The notes beneath the pieces were generated by a model that worked only from the letters and a program-made list of their open reading frames with translations, was not told the DNA's origin and made no database searches. From Chryseobacterium sp. (GTDB lineage Bacteria > Bacteroidota > Bacteroidia > Flavobacteriales > Weeksellaceae), in contig NZ_JARBTK010000002.1 of assembly GCF_029240215.1 (NCBI RefSeq), positions 62,001 through 126,000 of the forward strand: 64,000 nucleotides of DNA, written 5' to 3'. The stretch's first letter is position 1, and every line of letters starts with the position of its first letter. The translations under genes were made by a program, and so were the position numbers. Of the stretch, positions 43,049-51,952 are shown piece after piece.

Positions 43049-43426
43049 TTATTCTGCGCTTTCAGCGTCAGCTTTTTTAGTTGTTTTTTTAGCAGGTTTC
43101 TCTGCTTTTTTTCCTTCAAATCCTGTAATACCAGTGATTTTGATTTGAGTTAAAGATTGTCTGTGACCGTTTTTAACCTCATAACCTTTTCTTCTTTTCT
43201 TTTTGAAGATGATTACTTTATCAGCTTTTACGTGATCAAGGATCTCTGCCTCTACAGTGATACCGCTTACAGCTGGGGCGCCTACAGTGATTGCTCCGTT
43301 TACAGTAAGAAGAATTTTATCGAAAGATACTTTCCCTCCTTTGTCTCCTTTCAAACGGTTCACAAACAACTTCTGGTCTTGCTCAACTTTATATTGAAGC
43401 CCTGCTATTTCTACAATTGCAAACAT
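43049..43426 (-). CDS. rplU: 50S ribosomal protein L21
   Basis: 125 residues: MFAIVEIAGLQYKVEQDQKLFVNRL start, KKRRKGYEVKNGHRQSLTQIKITGI signature, then a Lys/Ala/Glu-rich tail of about 22 residues beyond the usual 103, common in Bacteroidota. A TACATTTG promoter element is at 43457-43464. Confidence 0.97.
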   Translation of the reverse strand: MFAIVEIAGLQYKVEQDQKLFVNRLKGDKGGKVSFDKILLTVNGAITVGAPAVSGITVEAEILDHVKADKVIIFKKKRRKGYEVKNGHRQSLTQIKITGITGFEGKKAEKPAKKTTKKADAESAE

Positions 43427-43456
43427 TGTCTATAAATTTTTAGTTAATTCGAGGTG

Positions 43457-43464
43457 CAAATGTA
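43457..43464 (-). promoter_or_regulatory. -7 promoter element of rplU-rpmA
   Basis: TACATTTG on the minus strand, 30 bases before the rplU ATG. Confidence 0.55.
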
Positions 43465-43588
43465 CTGATTATATTTTAATTAAGAAATACTATTTCTAAA
43501 TTTTACAACATTTTCCAAAAAACAAAGTTCAACCCGTTATTATAGAAAATATTATTATTAATAAATTGTACTTTTGAAAAAAATACTC

Positions 43589-44131
43589 ATGAGATATTTA
43601 TTACTTTTTATCAGCTTTATTTCAATAGCTTCATGCACCGTATATGGAGTAACCAATGATTATAAAAAACTCTCTGATGCAGAAAAAACTCAGATCGTAC
43701 CTCTGAAAGATTTTGCCAGTATTGATAATACCCAGATTTATAAAATTAACGGACAGCAGCTGAAAACGGAACTTGCAAAGCATCCAAAATCTTTAGTTTA
43801 CATTTTCACGAATGGCTGCACTTCACAATATTGTCTTCCGATGTCAAATTACGAAAGATTCGCAAAAGAAAATAACTACAAGCTTTTCCTTGTAATGGAA
43901 GGTTATTCGCATCTTCATAAGACCACTGAGCAACGTTCAGAGGTTTTCAGAGAACCGCTATATTCAATTGATAACGATTCTTACAACTCCTGGTATTCTG
44001 TAAGATATCACAGACTTTTTGCAAATGAATTGCGGGGAATTGAGAAAAAAGCAAAACCAAAATGGGAAGGAAATTTATATTTCTTCAACTATGACAAATT
44101 AGAAAAAGTTACAAGCGAATTGCCTCAATAG
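43589..44131 (+). CDS. Lipoprotein of unknown function
   Basis: 180 residues. MRYLLLFISFISIASC ends in a lipobox (IASC). The mature part has a thioredoxin-like feel: SLVYIFTNGCTSQYCLP carries a CxxxxC after a strand, followed by a helix (YERFAKENNYKLFLV). No family confirmed. A TTG at 43574 would give MKKILMRYLLLF, but TACTTTTG spanning that TTG (43569-43576) looks like the -7 element, so I favour the ATG at 43589 with a very short leader. The next gene begins 2 bases later. Confidence 0.65.
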   Translation: MRYLLLFISFISIASCTVYGVTNDYKKLSDAEKTQIVPLKDFASIDNTQIYKINGQQLKTELAKHPKSLVYIFTNGCTSQYCLPMSNYERFAKENNYKLFLVMEGYSHLHKTTEQRSEVFREPLYSIDNDSYNSWYSVRYHRLFANELRGIEKKAKPKWEGNLYFFNYDKLEKVTSELPQ

Positions 44132-44132
44132 T

Positions 44133-45221
44133 ATGAAAAGAGATCTCTACATCGATTTTGCGAAAGGTTTAGCCACGCTTTCCATTATATTTATTCATAC
44201 TGCATTTTGGTCGGGGCAGTTTTATATTATTCCTGAAATCCGTGTGTTTTCATTGGTTTTTGATGTTGCACTTTTTTATGCGTTAAGTGGAATCACTTCC
44301 GGATCAAACATCGAAAAAACCCTGTACAGATTACTTAAATTACAGATCACTTACATGATTTTTGTGACGCTTCTGTTTTTTTTAGATTATTTCTTTAAAA
44401 TTTTCGGGCTTACGTTTTTCTCACTCGAATGGTTGCAAAGCTTCTATTCTACTTTCGGGTCAAAATATGCTGCGACAAGTATTTCAACAGCACCACAATG
44501 GCAAAATTTGGGTAATTGGTATCTTCACGAATATTCAAATGCCGACACTTTTCCGGTTGTGATGGGGAGTTTCTGGTATCTGAAAGTTTATTTTATCTTA
44601 ACTGTTTTCGGCGTTTTAATTTTAAGATTTTTCCCGAAACACGTCAATTGGTTTATAGGAATTTGCATTGCTTTAACTTTAATATTTAATATTTTCCCTG
44701 AAATTTATCCAAGCGGACAGGTCGGATATGTCGCTTTTTACATGACGGTTTTCCTTATCGGAAATAGAATGCGTGGCAAAACAATCCCGACAAAGATAAT
44801 TCCTGTTCTATACGGACTGGTTGCGGCTGCATTATTTTGGATGTTTTTGTATTACGGGAATGAAATTTTCTTTAAAATCAATAAACAGAAATTTCCTCCT
44901 CAAACACCTTACATCATCTGGACATTATTTTCTCTGACAACATTATTCGTTTTTTACAACCGATTAAAAATCACAAAAGAAAGTTTCGTCACCCACATCG
45001 GGAAAAATGCCATTTTCTTTTATTTCGGGCAGGGAATCAGCTCTTCATTGGTTTATTTTCTCGTTGTTCCGATGAAAGAATTGATGCCTTGGTGGGTTTT
45101 GATGGTAATTATCTACGTTATTAATGTCATTTTAGCATTTATCATTGCTTCCGGATTAAAGAAATTTGATGCTTTTGGCTGGAGAGTTTTAGAATTTCTG
45201 CGTAAAAAAACCGCTCAGTAA
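44133..45221 (+). CDS. Membrane acyltransferase (acyltransferase-3 family)
   Basis: 362 residues with about ten transmembrane helices. The start MKRDLYIDFAKGLATLSIIFIHTAFW has the family pattern of a first helix preceded by DxxKGLA and followed by His. Such enzymes acylate cell-surface sugars or peptidoglycan at the inner membrane. It is 2 bases after the lipoprotein gene and ends in its own terminator, so the two form an operon, perhaps modifying an envelope glycan. The substrate is unknown. Confidence 0.88.
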   Translation: MKRDLYIDFAKGLATLSIIFIHTAFWSGQFYIIPEIRVFSLVFDVALFYALSGITSGSNIEKTLYRLLKLQITYMIFVTLLFFLDYFFKIFGLTFFSLEWLQSFYSTFGSKYAATSISTAPQWQNLGNWYLHEYSNADTFPVVMGSFWYLKVYFILTVFGVLILRFFPKHVNWFIGICIALTLIFNIFPEIYPSGQVGYVAFYMTVFLIGNRMRGKTIPTKIIPVLYGLVAAALFWMFLYYGNEIFFKINKQKFPPQTPYIIWTLFSLTTLFVFYNRLKITKESFVTHIGKNAIFFYFGQGISSSLVYFLVVPMKELMPWWVLMVIIYVINVILAFIIASGLKKFDAFGWRVLEFLRKKTAQ

Positions 45222-45233
45222 TTTACTGAGCGG
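45211..45233 (+). terminator. Terminator of the lipoprotein-acyltransferase operon
   Basis: CCGCTCAGTAA pairs with TTACTGAGCGG around one T; the stop codon TAA is part of the stem. Confidence 0.82.
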
Positions 45234-45254
45234 CAATATTTTAAATTTCAAAGC

Positions 45255-45488
45255 CTAATCTCTTGTACCTCTTCCTCCGCCTCGTACGAGTAGTGCAATT
45301 ACAATGATAAGAACAACTCCTCCAATAATTAGATAAGTAGGATCCATGTACCACTCTTCAGTTGTTGTGGTTTTGGTAGAAGTCGTCACAGGTACAGTAT
45401 CCTGAGCCGATGCCATGATACCGAAAAATAAAGTAAGAATTGTAAATGCAAATTTTTGCAATTTTTTTGTAAGTAATGTAATATTCAT
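45255..45488 (-). CDS. Small membrane protein with signal peptide
   Basis: 77 residues: a signal sequence (FAFTILTLFFGIMASAQ), a Thr-rich stretch (VTTSTKTTTTEEW), one transmembrane helix (YLIIGGVVLIIVIALLV) and a Gly/Arg tail (RGGGRGTRD). The arrangement predicts a periplasmic Thr-rich loop and a short cytosolic basic tail. No family known to me. Not linked to its neighbours. Confidence 0.65.
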   Translation of the reverse strand: MNITLLTKKLQKFAFTILTLFFGIMASAQDTVPVTTSTKTTTTEEWYMDPTYLIIGGVVLIIVIALLVRGGGRGTRD

Positions 45489-45626
45489 GATTTAAGATTT
45501 TAATGTTGCTTTACTTTAATCCAACTCTGTGCCATAGATGATTACACTTGTAGAAATTTTTGCAAATAAAAATTAGAATTATTGAATGTTAATTTTATTA
45601 ATTAAATTTACCGAAATTTTTAAATC

Positions 45627-46208
45627 ATGTTTAAGTTGAAACTTCCTACCGATCCGAGGTGGGCAAATATTGCGGAGGACAACATTCAGGAAATTTTAAC
45701 CGATCATGCATGGTGCGAACAGAAAGCTGCAACCAATGCGATCGGGCTTATTACAATGCTTCCGGAACGCCCGGACATCGTAACAGAACTTTTGGCAATT
45801 GCTCAGGAAGAGCTTGAACATTTTGGTCAGGTTCTAGAAATTATCATAAAACGAGGCTACACTTTTGGTCGCACAAGAAAAGATGATTACGTCAACGAAT
45901 TGGTGAATTTTATTCAAAAAGGCGGGCACAGAGATACTTTAATTGTTGACAAAATGCTTTTTGCGGCAATGATTGAAGCGAGAAGTTGTGAGCGATTTAA
46001 AGTTTTAACAGAAAATATAAAAGACGAAGAACTAAAAACATTCTATAAAGAACTGATGATTTCCGAAGCCAATCATTATACAACATTCATCGGCTTTGCA
46101 AGACAACTTGGTGATCCCGAGAAAGTAAACAAACGTTGGGAAGAATGGCTTGAATATGAGGCTAAAATCATCAAATCTTACGGAAATAAAGAAACCATAC
46201 ACGGATAA
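45627..46208 (+). CDS. miaE: tRNA-(ms2io6A)-hydroxylase MiaE
   Basis: 193-residue non-haem di-iron monooxygenase that hydroxylates ms2i6A37 to ms2io6A37. The four-helix-bundle ligands are visible: Glu in CEQKAATNA, ExxH in EELEHFGQ, Glu in IEARSCERF and ExxH in EANHYTTF. It acts on the product of MiaB, encoded on the other strand at 22 kb. The next gene begins 8 bases later. Confidence 0.95.
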   Translation: MFKLKLPTDPRWANIAEDNIQEILTDHAWCEQKAATNAIGLITMLPERPDIVTELLAIAQEELEHFGQVLEIIIKRGYTFGRTRKDDYVNELVNFIQKGGHRDTLIVDKMLFAAMIEARSCERFKVLTENIKDEELKTFYKELMISEANHYTTFIGFARQLGDPEKVNKRWEEWLEYEAKIIKSYGNKETIHG

Positions 46209-46216
46209 AAATAACA

Positions 46217-46834
46217 TTGAAAAAACTTACATTTGAAAATCTGACCAATTTTTTCCTGAAAAACTTTTTTCAGGGGCTCTTGATTATTGGTCCTATCGGA
46301 TTGACAATATTTGTAATTTGGTATATTATTTCTTCTATCGACAACATCATTCCTTCTTTAGCAAAAGAAATTCCGGGATTGGTTTTTATCTCCACGATTT
46401 TTATAACCGCAATATTGGGTTATCTCGGCAACAAATTCGTAGTCGGAAGATTTTTTGTAGATGCAATTGACCGTATTTTAGAAAGAACTCCCGGAATAAA
46501 ACACATTTACTCTCCCACAAAAGACGTAATGTCTTCATTCGTAGGTGATAAGAAAAAATTCAACGATCCCGTTTGGGTAAAAACCAACGAAAATCCGGAA
46601 ATCTGGAGAATAGGGTTTCTGACTCAAAAAGAAATGGCGGATGTAGACAAGCACAATTTTGTGGCAGTCTATCTTCCCCATTCTTACGCAATTTCGGGAT
46701 GGGTAATCATCACCGAAGAAAAAAATATCAAACCTGTAATAGGAATGACTGCAGCTACTGCAATGAAATTTGCTGTAAGTGGTGGTGTAGCAGGTTTTCA
46801 TTCTGACGAAAATATATTCAAAGCTCCGGAATAA
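46217..46834 (+). CDS. DUF502 inner-membrane protein
   Basis: 205 residues with two transmembrane helices (FFQGLLIIGPIGLTIFVIWYII; LVFISTIFITAILGYLG) and a DRILERTPGIKHIYSPTKDV block that identifies DUF502. The reading frame opens with TTG (MKKLTFENLTNFFLKNFF); no ATG occurs before the conserved membrane region, so TTG initiation is very likely. It is 8 bases after miaE and likely co-transcribed. Function unknown. Confidence 0.88.
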   Translation: MKKLTFENLTNFFLKNFFQGLLIIGPIGLTIFVIWYIISSIDNIIPSLAKEIPGLVFISTIFITAILGYLGNKFVVGRFFVDAIDRILERTPGIKHIYSPTKDVMSSFVGDKKKFNDPVWVKTNENPEIWRIGFLTQKEMADVDKHNFVAVYLPHSYAISGWVIITEEKNIKPVIGMTAATAMKFAVSGGVAGFHSDENIFKAPE

Positions 46835-46980
46835 AGATTTCATAATAACCCTATGTTGATGTCTCATCAATATTCTCTTTAATATTATGTTAAATCAAAA
46901 TTCTCGATACGATGGATATTACTTTAATGACTATTCTGTCTTTTCTTCTTAATTTTTTAAATTCTAATCATTTTAATCAT

Positions 46981-47910
46981 ATGAACAACAATCCCCTTCT
47001 CAATTGTGACTACGAAAAAGGTGTGTGTGAAATTCTGGAAACACCCGCAAACGAAACTTCTGCTGCTGAATTTGAAGCAGTGAAATCTGATAAGATCAGA
47101 ATTATTTATTACACAGATCCTATCTGCTCATCATGTTGGGGAATTGAGGCTCAGCTCAGAAAATTTAAATTAGAATATGGCTCAGCTGTAGATATTGAAT
47201 ATCGCATGGGCGGTCTTTTACCTTCCTGGGACATTTATAACTCAGGCGGAATCAGCAAACCGAGTGATGTTGCAGGACACTGGGAAGAAGTTAGCCCGCA
47301 CTACAAAATGCCAATCGATGGCAGCGTTTGGCTTGAAGATCCTTTAAACTCATCATATCCTCCGTCAATAGCTTTCAAAGCTGCACAAATGCAGGATCAG
47401 AAAAAAGCAATCATATTTTTAAGGATCATCCGTGAAATGGTTTTTCTTGATAAATTAAATATCACCAAAACTGAACATCTTGAAAAAGCCGCAAAGATGG
47501 CAAAATTAGATGTTGTACAATGGAAAGAAGATTATGAATCTAAAGCACAGATTGAGTTTAAAAAAGATCTTGATCTTGGAAAACAATTGGGTGTAAGAGG
47601 ATTTCCTACGTTGATTTTTGTAAAAGACGACGAGATGTTAGATATTCTATATGGTTTCAAACCTTACGAAGAATTTGAGAAAAGAGTAAAAAAGATCGAT
47701 CGCGAAGCCAAGAAGAACAAATATTCTGCAGAATGGGAAAACTTGTTTGCAGTTTATCCAACGCTGACCACACAGGAATTTGCTGTACTTTCTAATATTT
47801 CTTTTGAAAAATCACAGGAGTTTTTATTAAATCTTAGCACTGAAAATAAATTGGAGCGCAAAGAAATTAAAAATGGTGATCTTTGGATTTTAAATTCTAA
47901 TTCTAATTAA
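46981..47910 (+). CDS. DsbA-like thiol oxidoreductase of the SpxH/FrnE group
   Basis: 309 residues. After a short N-terminal extension, IYYTDPICSSCWGIEAQLRKF provides the CxxC (CSSC) at the start of the thioredoxin fold, with an inserted helical domain and the cis-Pro loop VRGFPTLIFV. This matches the SpxH (YjbH)/FrnE group of cytosolic DsbA-like proteins. In Firmicutes SpxH delivers Spx to ClpXP; no Spx is visible here, so a dithiol oxidoreductase role is as likely. The last 70 residues form a separate helical, possibly winged-helix domain (FAVLSNISFEKSQEFL). The ATG at 46981 is preferred to one 23 codons upstream. First gene of a three-gene operon. Confidence 0.85.
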   Translation: MNNNPLLNCDYEKGVCEILETPANETSAAEFEAVKSDKIRIIYYTDPICSSCWGIEAQLRKFKLEYGSAVDIEYRMGGLLPSWDIYNSGGISKPSDVAGHWEEVSPHYKMPIDGSVWLEDPLNSSYPPSIAFKAAQMQDQKKAIIFLRIIREMVFLDKLNITKTEHLEKAAKMAKLDVVQWKEDYESKAQIEFKKDLDLGKQLGVRGFPTLIFVKDDEMLDILYGFKPYEEFEKRVKKIDREAKKNKYSAEWENLFAVYPTLTTQEFAVLSNISFEKSQEFLLNLSTENKLERKEIKNGDLWILNSNSN

Positions 47911-47911
47911 A

Positions 47912-48997
47912 ATGGGCAAAGTTGCAATTGTAGGAGCCGGAGTTTCAGGATTGAGCATGGCCAATTATTTAGAAAAAAATAATATCGATTACCATCTTTA
48001 CGAGAGACGAACAAAAGATGATCTAAAAGGTCACGGATTTATCCTTCCAAAAGAAGGAATTGAATTTCTTTCGCAGATCATTGATATTGATGAGCTTTAC
48101 ACGAAAGGAAGCTTTCTAAAAAAATATATCCATTACTGTCACAACGGAAATGTGCTTTCCGAAAAAGATTTAGACAATGTTTTTGTGATTTCGAGAAGTA
48201 CTTTAATTGAAGTTTTAAGTCAAAATATTCCAGCGGACAAAATTTCGTATAAAAATACGCTTAATCTTACAGGTTTTTCTGAAGGAAAAGCAGAGTTGGA
48301 ATTTGAAGACAATACAAAATTACAAGCTGATGTTGTAATTGCTTCAGATGGTTCCCGAAGCAGAATCAGACGAGCAATCTTTCAGGATGAAGTGATGAAA
48401 GCGGTAAGGGAAAATGAAGTGGTTAACATCATTGAGAATGAAAAAATTGCCAGCCAAATTGAAGGTAACTTTCATAAATTTCACCATGAAAACGGCGGAT
48501 TAACTTTCGGAGTTTTAAAACTGTCTCCAACCAAAATTTTATGGTATTGCCAGTTTGACATCACCCGTTATTTCATTAATGAAGATTACACTGCGGACTG
48601 CATCAGACAATTTATGCTTGATCATTTCGGAGACTGGAACCCTTTGGTTTCTTCAATTGTCAAAGAATCAAGCTACGAAAATGCGCATATCTGGAGAGTC
48701 TATGAATTGGAAAAATTGAATCCTTTTCATCATAAGAACATTGCATTTTTAGGTGACGCCGCACATCCTCTGATTCCTTTTACAAGTCAGGGTGTAACTT
48801 CTGCTTTAAAAGATTCTTATATTCTGACGCAGCTTTTATTAGAAAATAAAAACTTGCAGGAAACCTTTGAAAAATACGAGCAGGAAAGAAAACCGGAAAT
48901 AGAAATTCACATTAAAAATGGCAGAATTTTGCTTGAGCAATTTCTATTACCTATAAACCAACAACCAAAAGACACCTTACCAATCTCTTACAAATAA
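47912..48997 (+). CDS. FAD-dependent monooxygenase
   Basis: 361 residues. Rossmann fold VAIVGAGVSGLSMANYL at the N-terminus, the DG motif VVIASDGSRSRIR, and the FAD-binding GDAAHPLIPFTSQGVTSALKD, all typical of the PHBH-type aromatic hydroxylases. It starts 2 bases after the DsbA-like gene and ends 2 bases before the aminotransferase gene. The substrate is unknown; an amine, aromatic or sulfur compound linked to the downstream PLP enzyme is plausible. Confidence 0.9.
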   Translation: MGKVAIVGAGVSGLSMANYLEKNNIDYHLYERRTKDDLKGHGFILPKEGIEFLSQIIDIDELYTKGSFLKKYIHYCHNGNVLSEKDLDNVFVISRSTLIEVLSQNIPADKISYKNTLNLTGFSEGKAELEFEDNTKLQADVVIASDGSRSRIRRAIFQDEVMKAVRENEVVNIIENEKIASQIEGNFHKFHHENGGLTFGVLKLSPTKILWYCQFDITRYFINEDYTADCIRQFMLDHFGDWNPLVSSIVKESSYENAHIWRVYELEKLNPFHHKNIAFLGDAAHPLIPFTSQGVTSALKDSYILTQLLLENKNLQETFEKYEQERKPEIEIHIKNGRILLEQFLLPINQQPKDTLPISYK

Positions 48998-48998
48998 T

Positions 48999-50156
48999 AT
49001 GTTTAATAATACTGATATAAATTTTGAGGCTCTCAAAAAAAAGGCTTACAACGGAAGATGGGCGACTTTGGAAGACGGAATTATTCCTCTGACTGCTGCT
49101 GATCCGGATTTCAGAATGTCTACCGAGATCGAGCAAGGCATTATTGAATATATTAAAGACGGATACCTGAGCTACGGACCGTTTTCCGGCTTGCCTGAAT
49201 TTAAAAAAAGCGTTGCAGAGCACTTCAACACAGGAAAAAATGGAAACTTTACTCCTGAAAATGTATTGGCGGTCAATAGTGCAGCGATGGGAATGTTTAT
49301 GGTTGCTAAATATGTTTTAAATCCCGGCGACGATGCGATTATTTTTGATCCGGTTGATTTTTTGTTTAAAAAAACGGTCGATGCAGTTGGCGGAGTTTTG
49401 AAATTATGTCCCGTAGATTCTCAAACAGGAGATATTGATTTTGAGATGTTGGTTTCCTTAATTGGTCCTAAAACCAAATTAATCAGCATTTGTAATCCTC
49501 ATAATCCGGTTGGAAGGGTTTATTCAAAAGAAATTTTGAAGAAAATCTCTGAGATTGCAGCTGCTCATAATCTTTGGGTAATGAGTGACGAAATTTGGAG
49601 CGATATTGTATACGATAAAAGAGAATTCAATACTTACTCATCAGTTTCTGAAGAAGCTAAAAAGAAAAGTTTTACCGTGTTTGGATTTTCAAAATCATTT
49701 GGAATTGCAGGCTTAAGAATCGGCGCGGTTTTATGTAATGATCAGGAATTATTAGAAGATTTCACAGAAAAATCTCACTTTAATTCTACTATTGAAGGTG
49801 TTTCCACTTTGTCACAAATTGCAGGAAGTGTGGCGATCGACAGAGCAAAACCTTGGTTTAACGATTTCCTTACTCATCTTCAGCATAACAGAGATTTGGC
49901 TCACAGCATTTTGAGCAATTCAGGAGTTTTATCTCCGAATCTTCCGGAAGCCACTTTTGTCATTTTCCCTAAAATTGAAAACGGAATGTCGAGTGACCAA
50001 TTTGCTCAACACGTTTTACAGCAAGGAAAAGTTGCCGTTGTTCCCGGTTCTGAACGCTGGTTTGGAAAAGGAGCGGAAGGTCACATCAGAATATGTTTTT
50101 CTACTTCCAGAGAAATTTTAGAAGAGGGTTTGAGCAGGATTATTAAAAGTTTTTAG
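48999..50156 (+). CDS. PLP-dependent aminotransferase, PatB/MalY-like
   Basis: 385 residues, fold type I. NPHNPVGR binds PLP, SDEIWSDIVY supplies the ring-contacting Asp, and FSKSFGIAGLRIG holds the PLP lysine. The early ADPDFRMSTEI and YLSYGPFSGLPEFKKSV blocks are as in PatB/MalY C-S lyases and related aminotransferases. Whether it is a beta-lyase or aminotransferase cannot be decided by eye. Last gene of the operon with the FAD monooxygenase and DsbA-like protein; a terminator follows. Confidence 0.88.
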   Translation: MFNNTDINFEALKKKAYNGRWATLEDGIIPLTAADPDFRMSTEIEQGIIEYIKDGYLSYGPFSGLPEFKKSVAEHFNTGKNGNFTPENVLAVNSAAMGMFMVAKYVLNPGDDAIIFDPVDFLFKKTVDAVGGVLKLCPVDSQTGDIDFEMLVSLIGPKTKLISICNPHNPVGRVYSKEILKKISEIAAAHNLWVMSDEIWSDIVYDKREFNTYSSVSEEAKKKSFTVFGFSKSFGIAGLRIGAVLCNDQELLEDFTEKSHFNSTIEGVSTLSQIAGSVAIDRAKPWFNDFLTHLQHNRDLAHSILSNSGVLSPNLPEATFVIFPKIENGMSSDQFAQHVLQQGKVAVVPGSERWFGKGAEGHIRICFSTSREILEEGLSRIIKSF

Positions 50157-50168
50157 AATTAAATTTAA

Positions 50169-50201
50169 AGAGGCTGCAAAATCTTAGATTTTGCAGCCTC
50201 T
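50169..50201 (+). terminator. Terminator of the redox/PLP operon
   Basis: AGAGGCTGCAAAATC pairs perfectly with GATTTTGCAGCCTCT around TTA (15 bp), followed by ATTTTATT. Confidence 0.9.
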
Positions 50202-50222
50202 ATTTTATTATGATATATATTC

Positions 50223-50265
50223 ATAGGATTGCATCCTATCCTTTATTAGGTCGTCCCTTCGGGAC
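50223..50265. repeat. Double small palindrome
   Basis: ATAGGAT-TGC-ATCCTAT (50223-50239) and GTCCC-TTC-GGGAC (50253-50265) sit side by side between convergent genes. I recall similar paired elements in other Flavobacteriia, so this is probably a dispersed repeat, but only one copy is in the window. Confidence 0.5.
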
Positions 50266-50270
50266 TTAAA

Positions 50271-51470
50271 TTACTTCTTAGAAATCTTGTACAGTTTTCC
50301 GCTGTCGGTAATTCCGTAGAGGTTACCGTCAGATCCATTCAAAACATCTCTGAATCTTTCTTTTTGGTCTAAAAGCAATCGTTCTTCTCCTACAACTTTA
50401 TTGTCTTTCATCACAATTCTGTTAATGTGTTGTCCGCTCAAGCAGGCAATAAACAAGTTATTTTTCCATTCTTCAATATTTCCGGTGTAGAAAGTAACAC
50501 CACTTGGCGAAACTACAGGATCCCAATAATAAACAGGCTGTTCGGTTCCTTCTTTCTGCGTCGTTCCGTTGTTGATTTTTTCTCCGGAATATTCAATTCC
50601 GTAAGTCACATCGCCCCAACCATAGTTTTTCCCGGGTTGAATGAGATTGATTTCATCTCCACCTCTCGGTCCCATTTCAATATCCCAAAGCTGACCTTTT
50701 TCATCTAAAGCTAAACCTTGTGGACTTCTGATTCCAAAGGCATAAATTTCAGGTTTGTAACCATCTTTTCCAACGAATGGATTTCCCGGAGCAGGTTTCC
50801 CATCTTTGGTAATTTTTAAAATTTTACCTAAATAATTATCCGTCTTTTGAGCATAAACTCTGGTTTGTTTATCAGATCTTTCACCCGTGCTTACAAACAA
50901 ATTTCCGTTCTTATCAAAAACAAGACGGCTTCCGTAATGTTTGTCGCCATCGTAAGAAGGTGTCGCACGGAAAATCACTTTTACATCTTCAATTTTTTTC
51001 ATATCAGAAGAAAATTTCCCTTTGGCAACCGAAGTAAGGTTTCCGTCACCAAAAGGCTCAGAAAAACTAAAATAAATCATTTGATTAGCTTTAAAATCAG
51101 GATCCAAAGCGACATCAAGCATTCCGCCCTGTCCTTTATCATCCACTTTCGGAAAACCTTCGATTTTAGAAATCTGTTTTCCGTCTGCCGAAACGATATT
51201 CATAAATCCCGATTTTTCTGTAATCAAAAATTTTCCGTCAGGCAAATTAATAATTCCCCAAGGTCTTCCTAAATCCTTATTTAAAACTTCAACATTGTAA
51301 GGAGTTGATGTTTTTACCGTAGAGATTCGGGTTTGACCTTCAAAAGCCGGTTTGTAGCTTGTATTTGCTTTTTCTTGATTTGCTGAAGGTTCGCTGGGTT
51401 TGCCTTTTCCCTGACATGAAACAATCATTGTTGCTGAAACTAATAAAATGGGTAAGAGTAACTTTTTCAT
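50271..51470 (-). CDS. PQQ-dependent sugar dehydrogenase, lipoprotein
   Basis: 399 residues. Signal peptide ending in a lipobox (MKKLLLPILLVSATMIVSC). The body is the soluble aldose sugar dehydrogenase / glucose-sorbosone dehydrogenase beta-propeller: GRPWGIINLPDGKFLITEKSG, GQGGMLDVALDPDFKANQMIYFSFSEP, ARTP-type HYGSRLVFDKNGNLFVSTGER, GIRSPQGLALDEKGQLWDIEMGPRGGDEINLI. It oxidises sugars in the periplasm using PQQ. No PQQ-synthesis genes are in this window. Confidence 0.92.
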   Translation of the reverse strand: MKKLLLPILLVSATMIVSCQGKGKPSEPSANQEKANTSYKPAFEGQTRISTVKTSTPYNVEVLNKDLGRPWGIINLPDGKFLITEKSGFMNIVSADGKQISKIEGFPKVDDKGQGGMLDVALDPDFKANQMIYFSFSEPFGDGNLTSVAKGKFSSDMKKIEDVKVIFRATPSYDGDKHYGSRLVFDKNGNLFVSTGERSDKQTRVYAQKTDNYLGKILKITKDGKPAPGNPFVGKDGYKPEIYAFGIRSPQGLALDEKGQLWDIEMGPRGGDEINLIQPGKNYGWGDVTYGIEYSGEKINNGTTQKEGTEQPVYYWDPVVSPSGVTFYTGNIEEWKNNLFIACLSGQHINRIVMKDNKVVGEERLLLDQKERFRDVLNGSDGNLYGITDSGKLYKISKK

Positions 51471-51522
51471 AACTAATATTTAAGTGGTTACGAAACAAGT
51501 GTAAAAATAATGCCACAAAAAA

Positions 51523-51557
51523 TTGTCAGATTAAATTTTTATTCTACATTTGTAGAA
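51523..51557 (+). promoter_or_regulatory. blaI promoter with BlaI-type operator over the -7 box
   Basis: TTG (51523-51525), 19 bases, then TACATTTG (51545-51552). The perfect dyad TTCTACA-TT-TGTAGAA (51542-51557) covers the -7 element and contains TACAnnTGTA, the core of known BlaI/MecI operators. Autorepression is strongly suggested. Confidence 0.8.
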
Positions 51558-51578
51558 CGAAATACAAAAACGTAGAAC

Positions 51579-51950
51579 ATGAAAGAAATAAAACTGACAG
51601 ATTCTGAAGAAGTGATCATGGAAATGCTTTGGGAAAAAGAAAAACTTTTCATGAAAGAAATTCTTGAATCTTACCCCGAACCCAAACCGGCATCTACAAC
51701 TGTTGCAACTTTACTAAAGAGAATGCAGAACAAAGATTTGGTAGGTTACACATTGTACGGAAATTCGCGAGAATATTTTCCCAAAGTGAAAAAAAGCGAA
51801 TATTTTAAAGAGGAAATGACTTCAATGATTGACCGTTTTTTCAACAGTTCAGTAACTCAATTTGCATCATTTTTTACATCAAATACGAAATTGAGTCAAA
51901 AGCAATTGAAGGAACTTCGTGAAATTATTGACAAAGAAATAAAAGAATAA
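51579..51950 (+). CDS. BlaI/MecI/CopY-family repressor
   Basis: 123-residue winged-helix repressor: LTDSEEVIMEMLWEKEKLFMKEILESYPEPKPASTTVATLLKRMQNKDLVGY is the DNA-binding domain, followed by a dimerisation helix region with the site of proteolytic inactivation by the partner protease in family members. It is 2 bases upstream of the M56 protease gene and behind a matching operator. Confidence 0.93.
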   Translation: MKEIKLTDSEEVIMEMLWEKEKLFMKEILESYPEPKPASTTVATLLKRMQNKDLVGYTLYGNSREYFPKVKKSEYFKEEMTSMIDRFFNSSVTQFASFFTSNTKLSQKQLKELREIIDKEIKE

Positions 51951-51952
51951 TC

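Noticed and set aside
46912..46980. Longer DsbA-like protein from the ATG at 46912, which would begin with a hydrophobic segment
   Set aside because: Relatives I recall start near MNNNPLLNCDYEKG and are cytosolic; the extra residues are Phe/Asn-rich and look like translated AT-rich leader. Not fully excluded.
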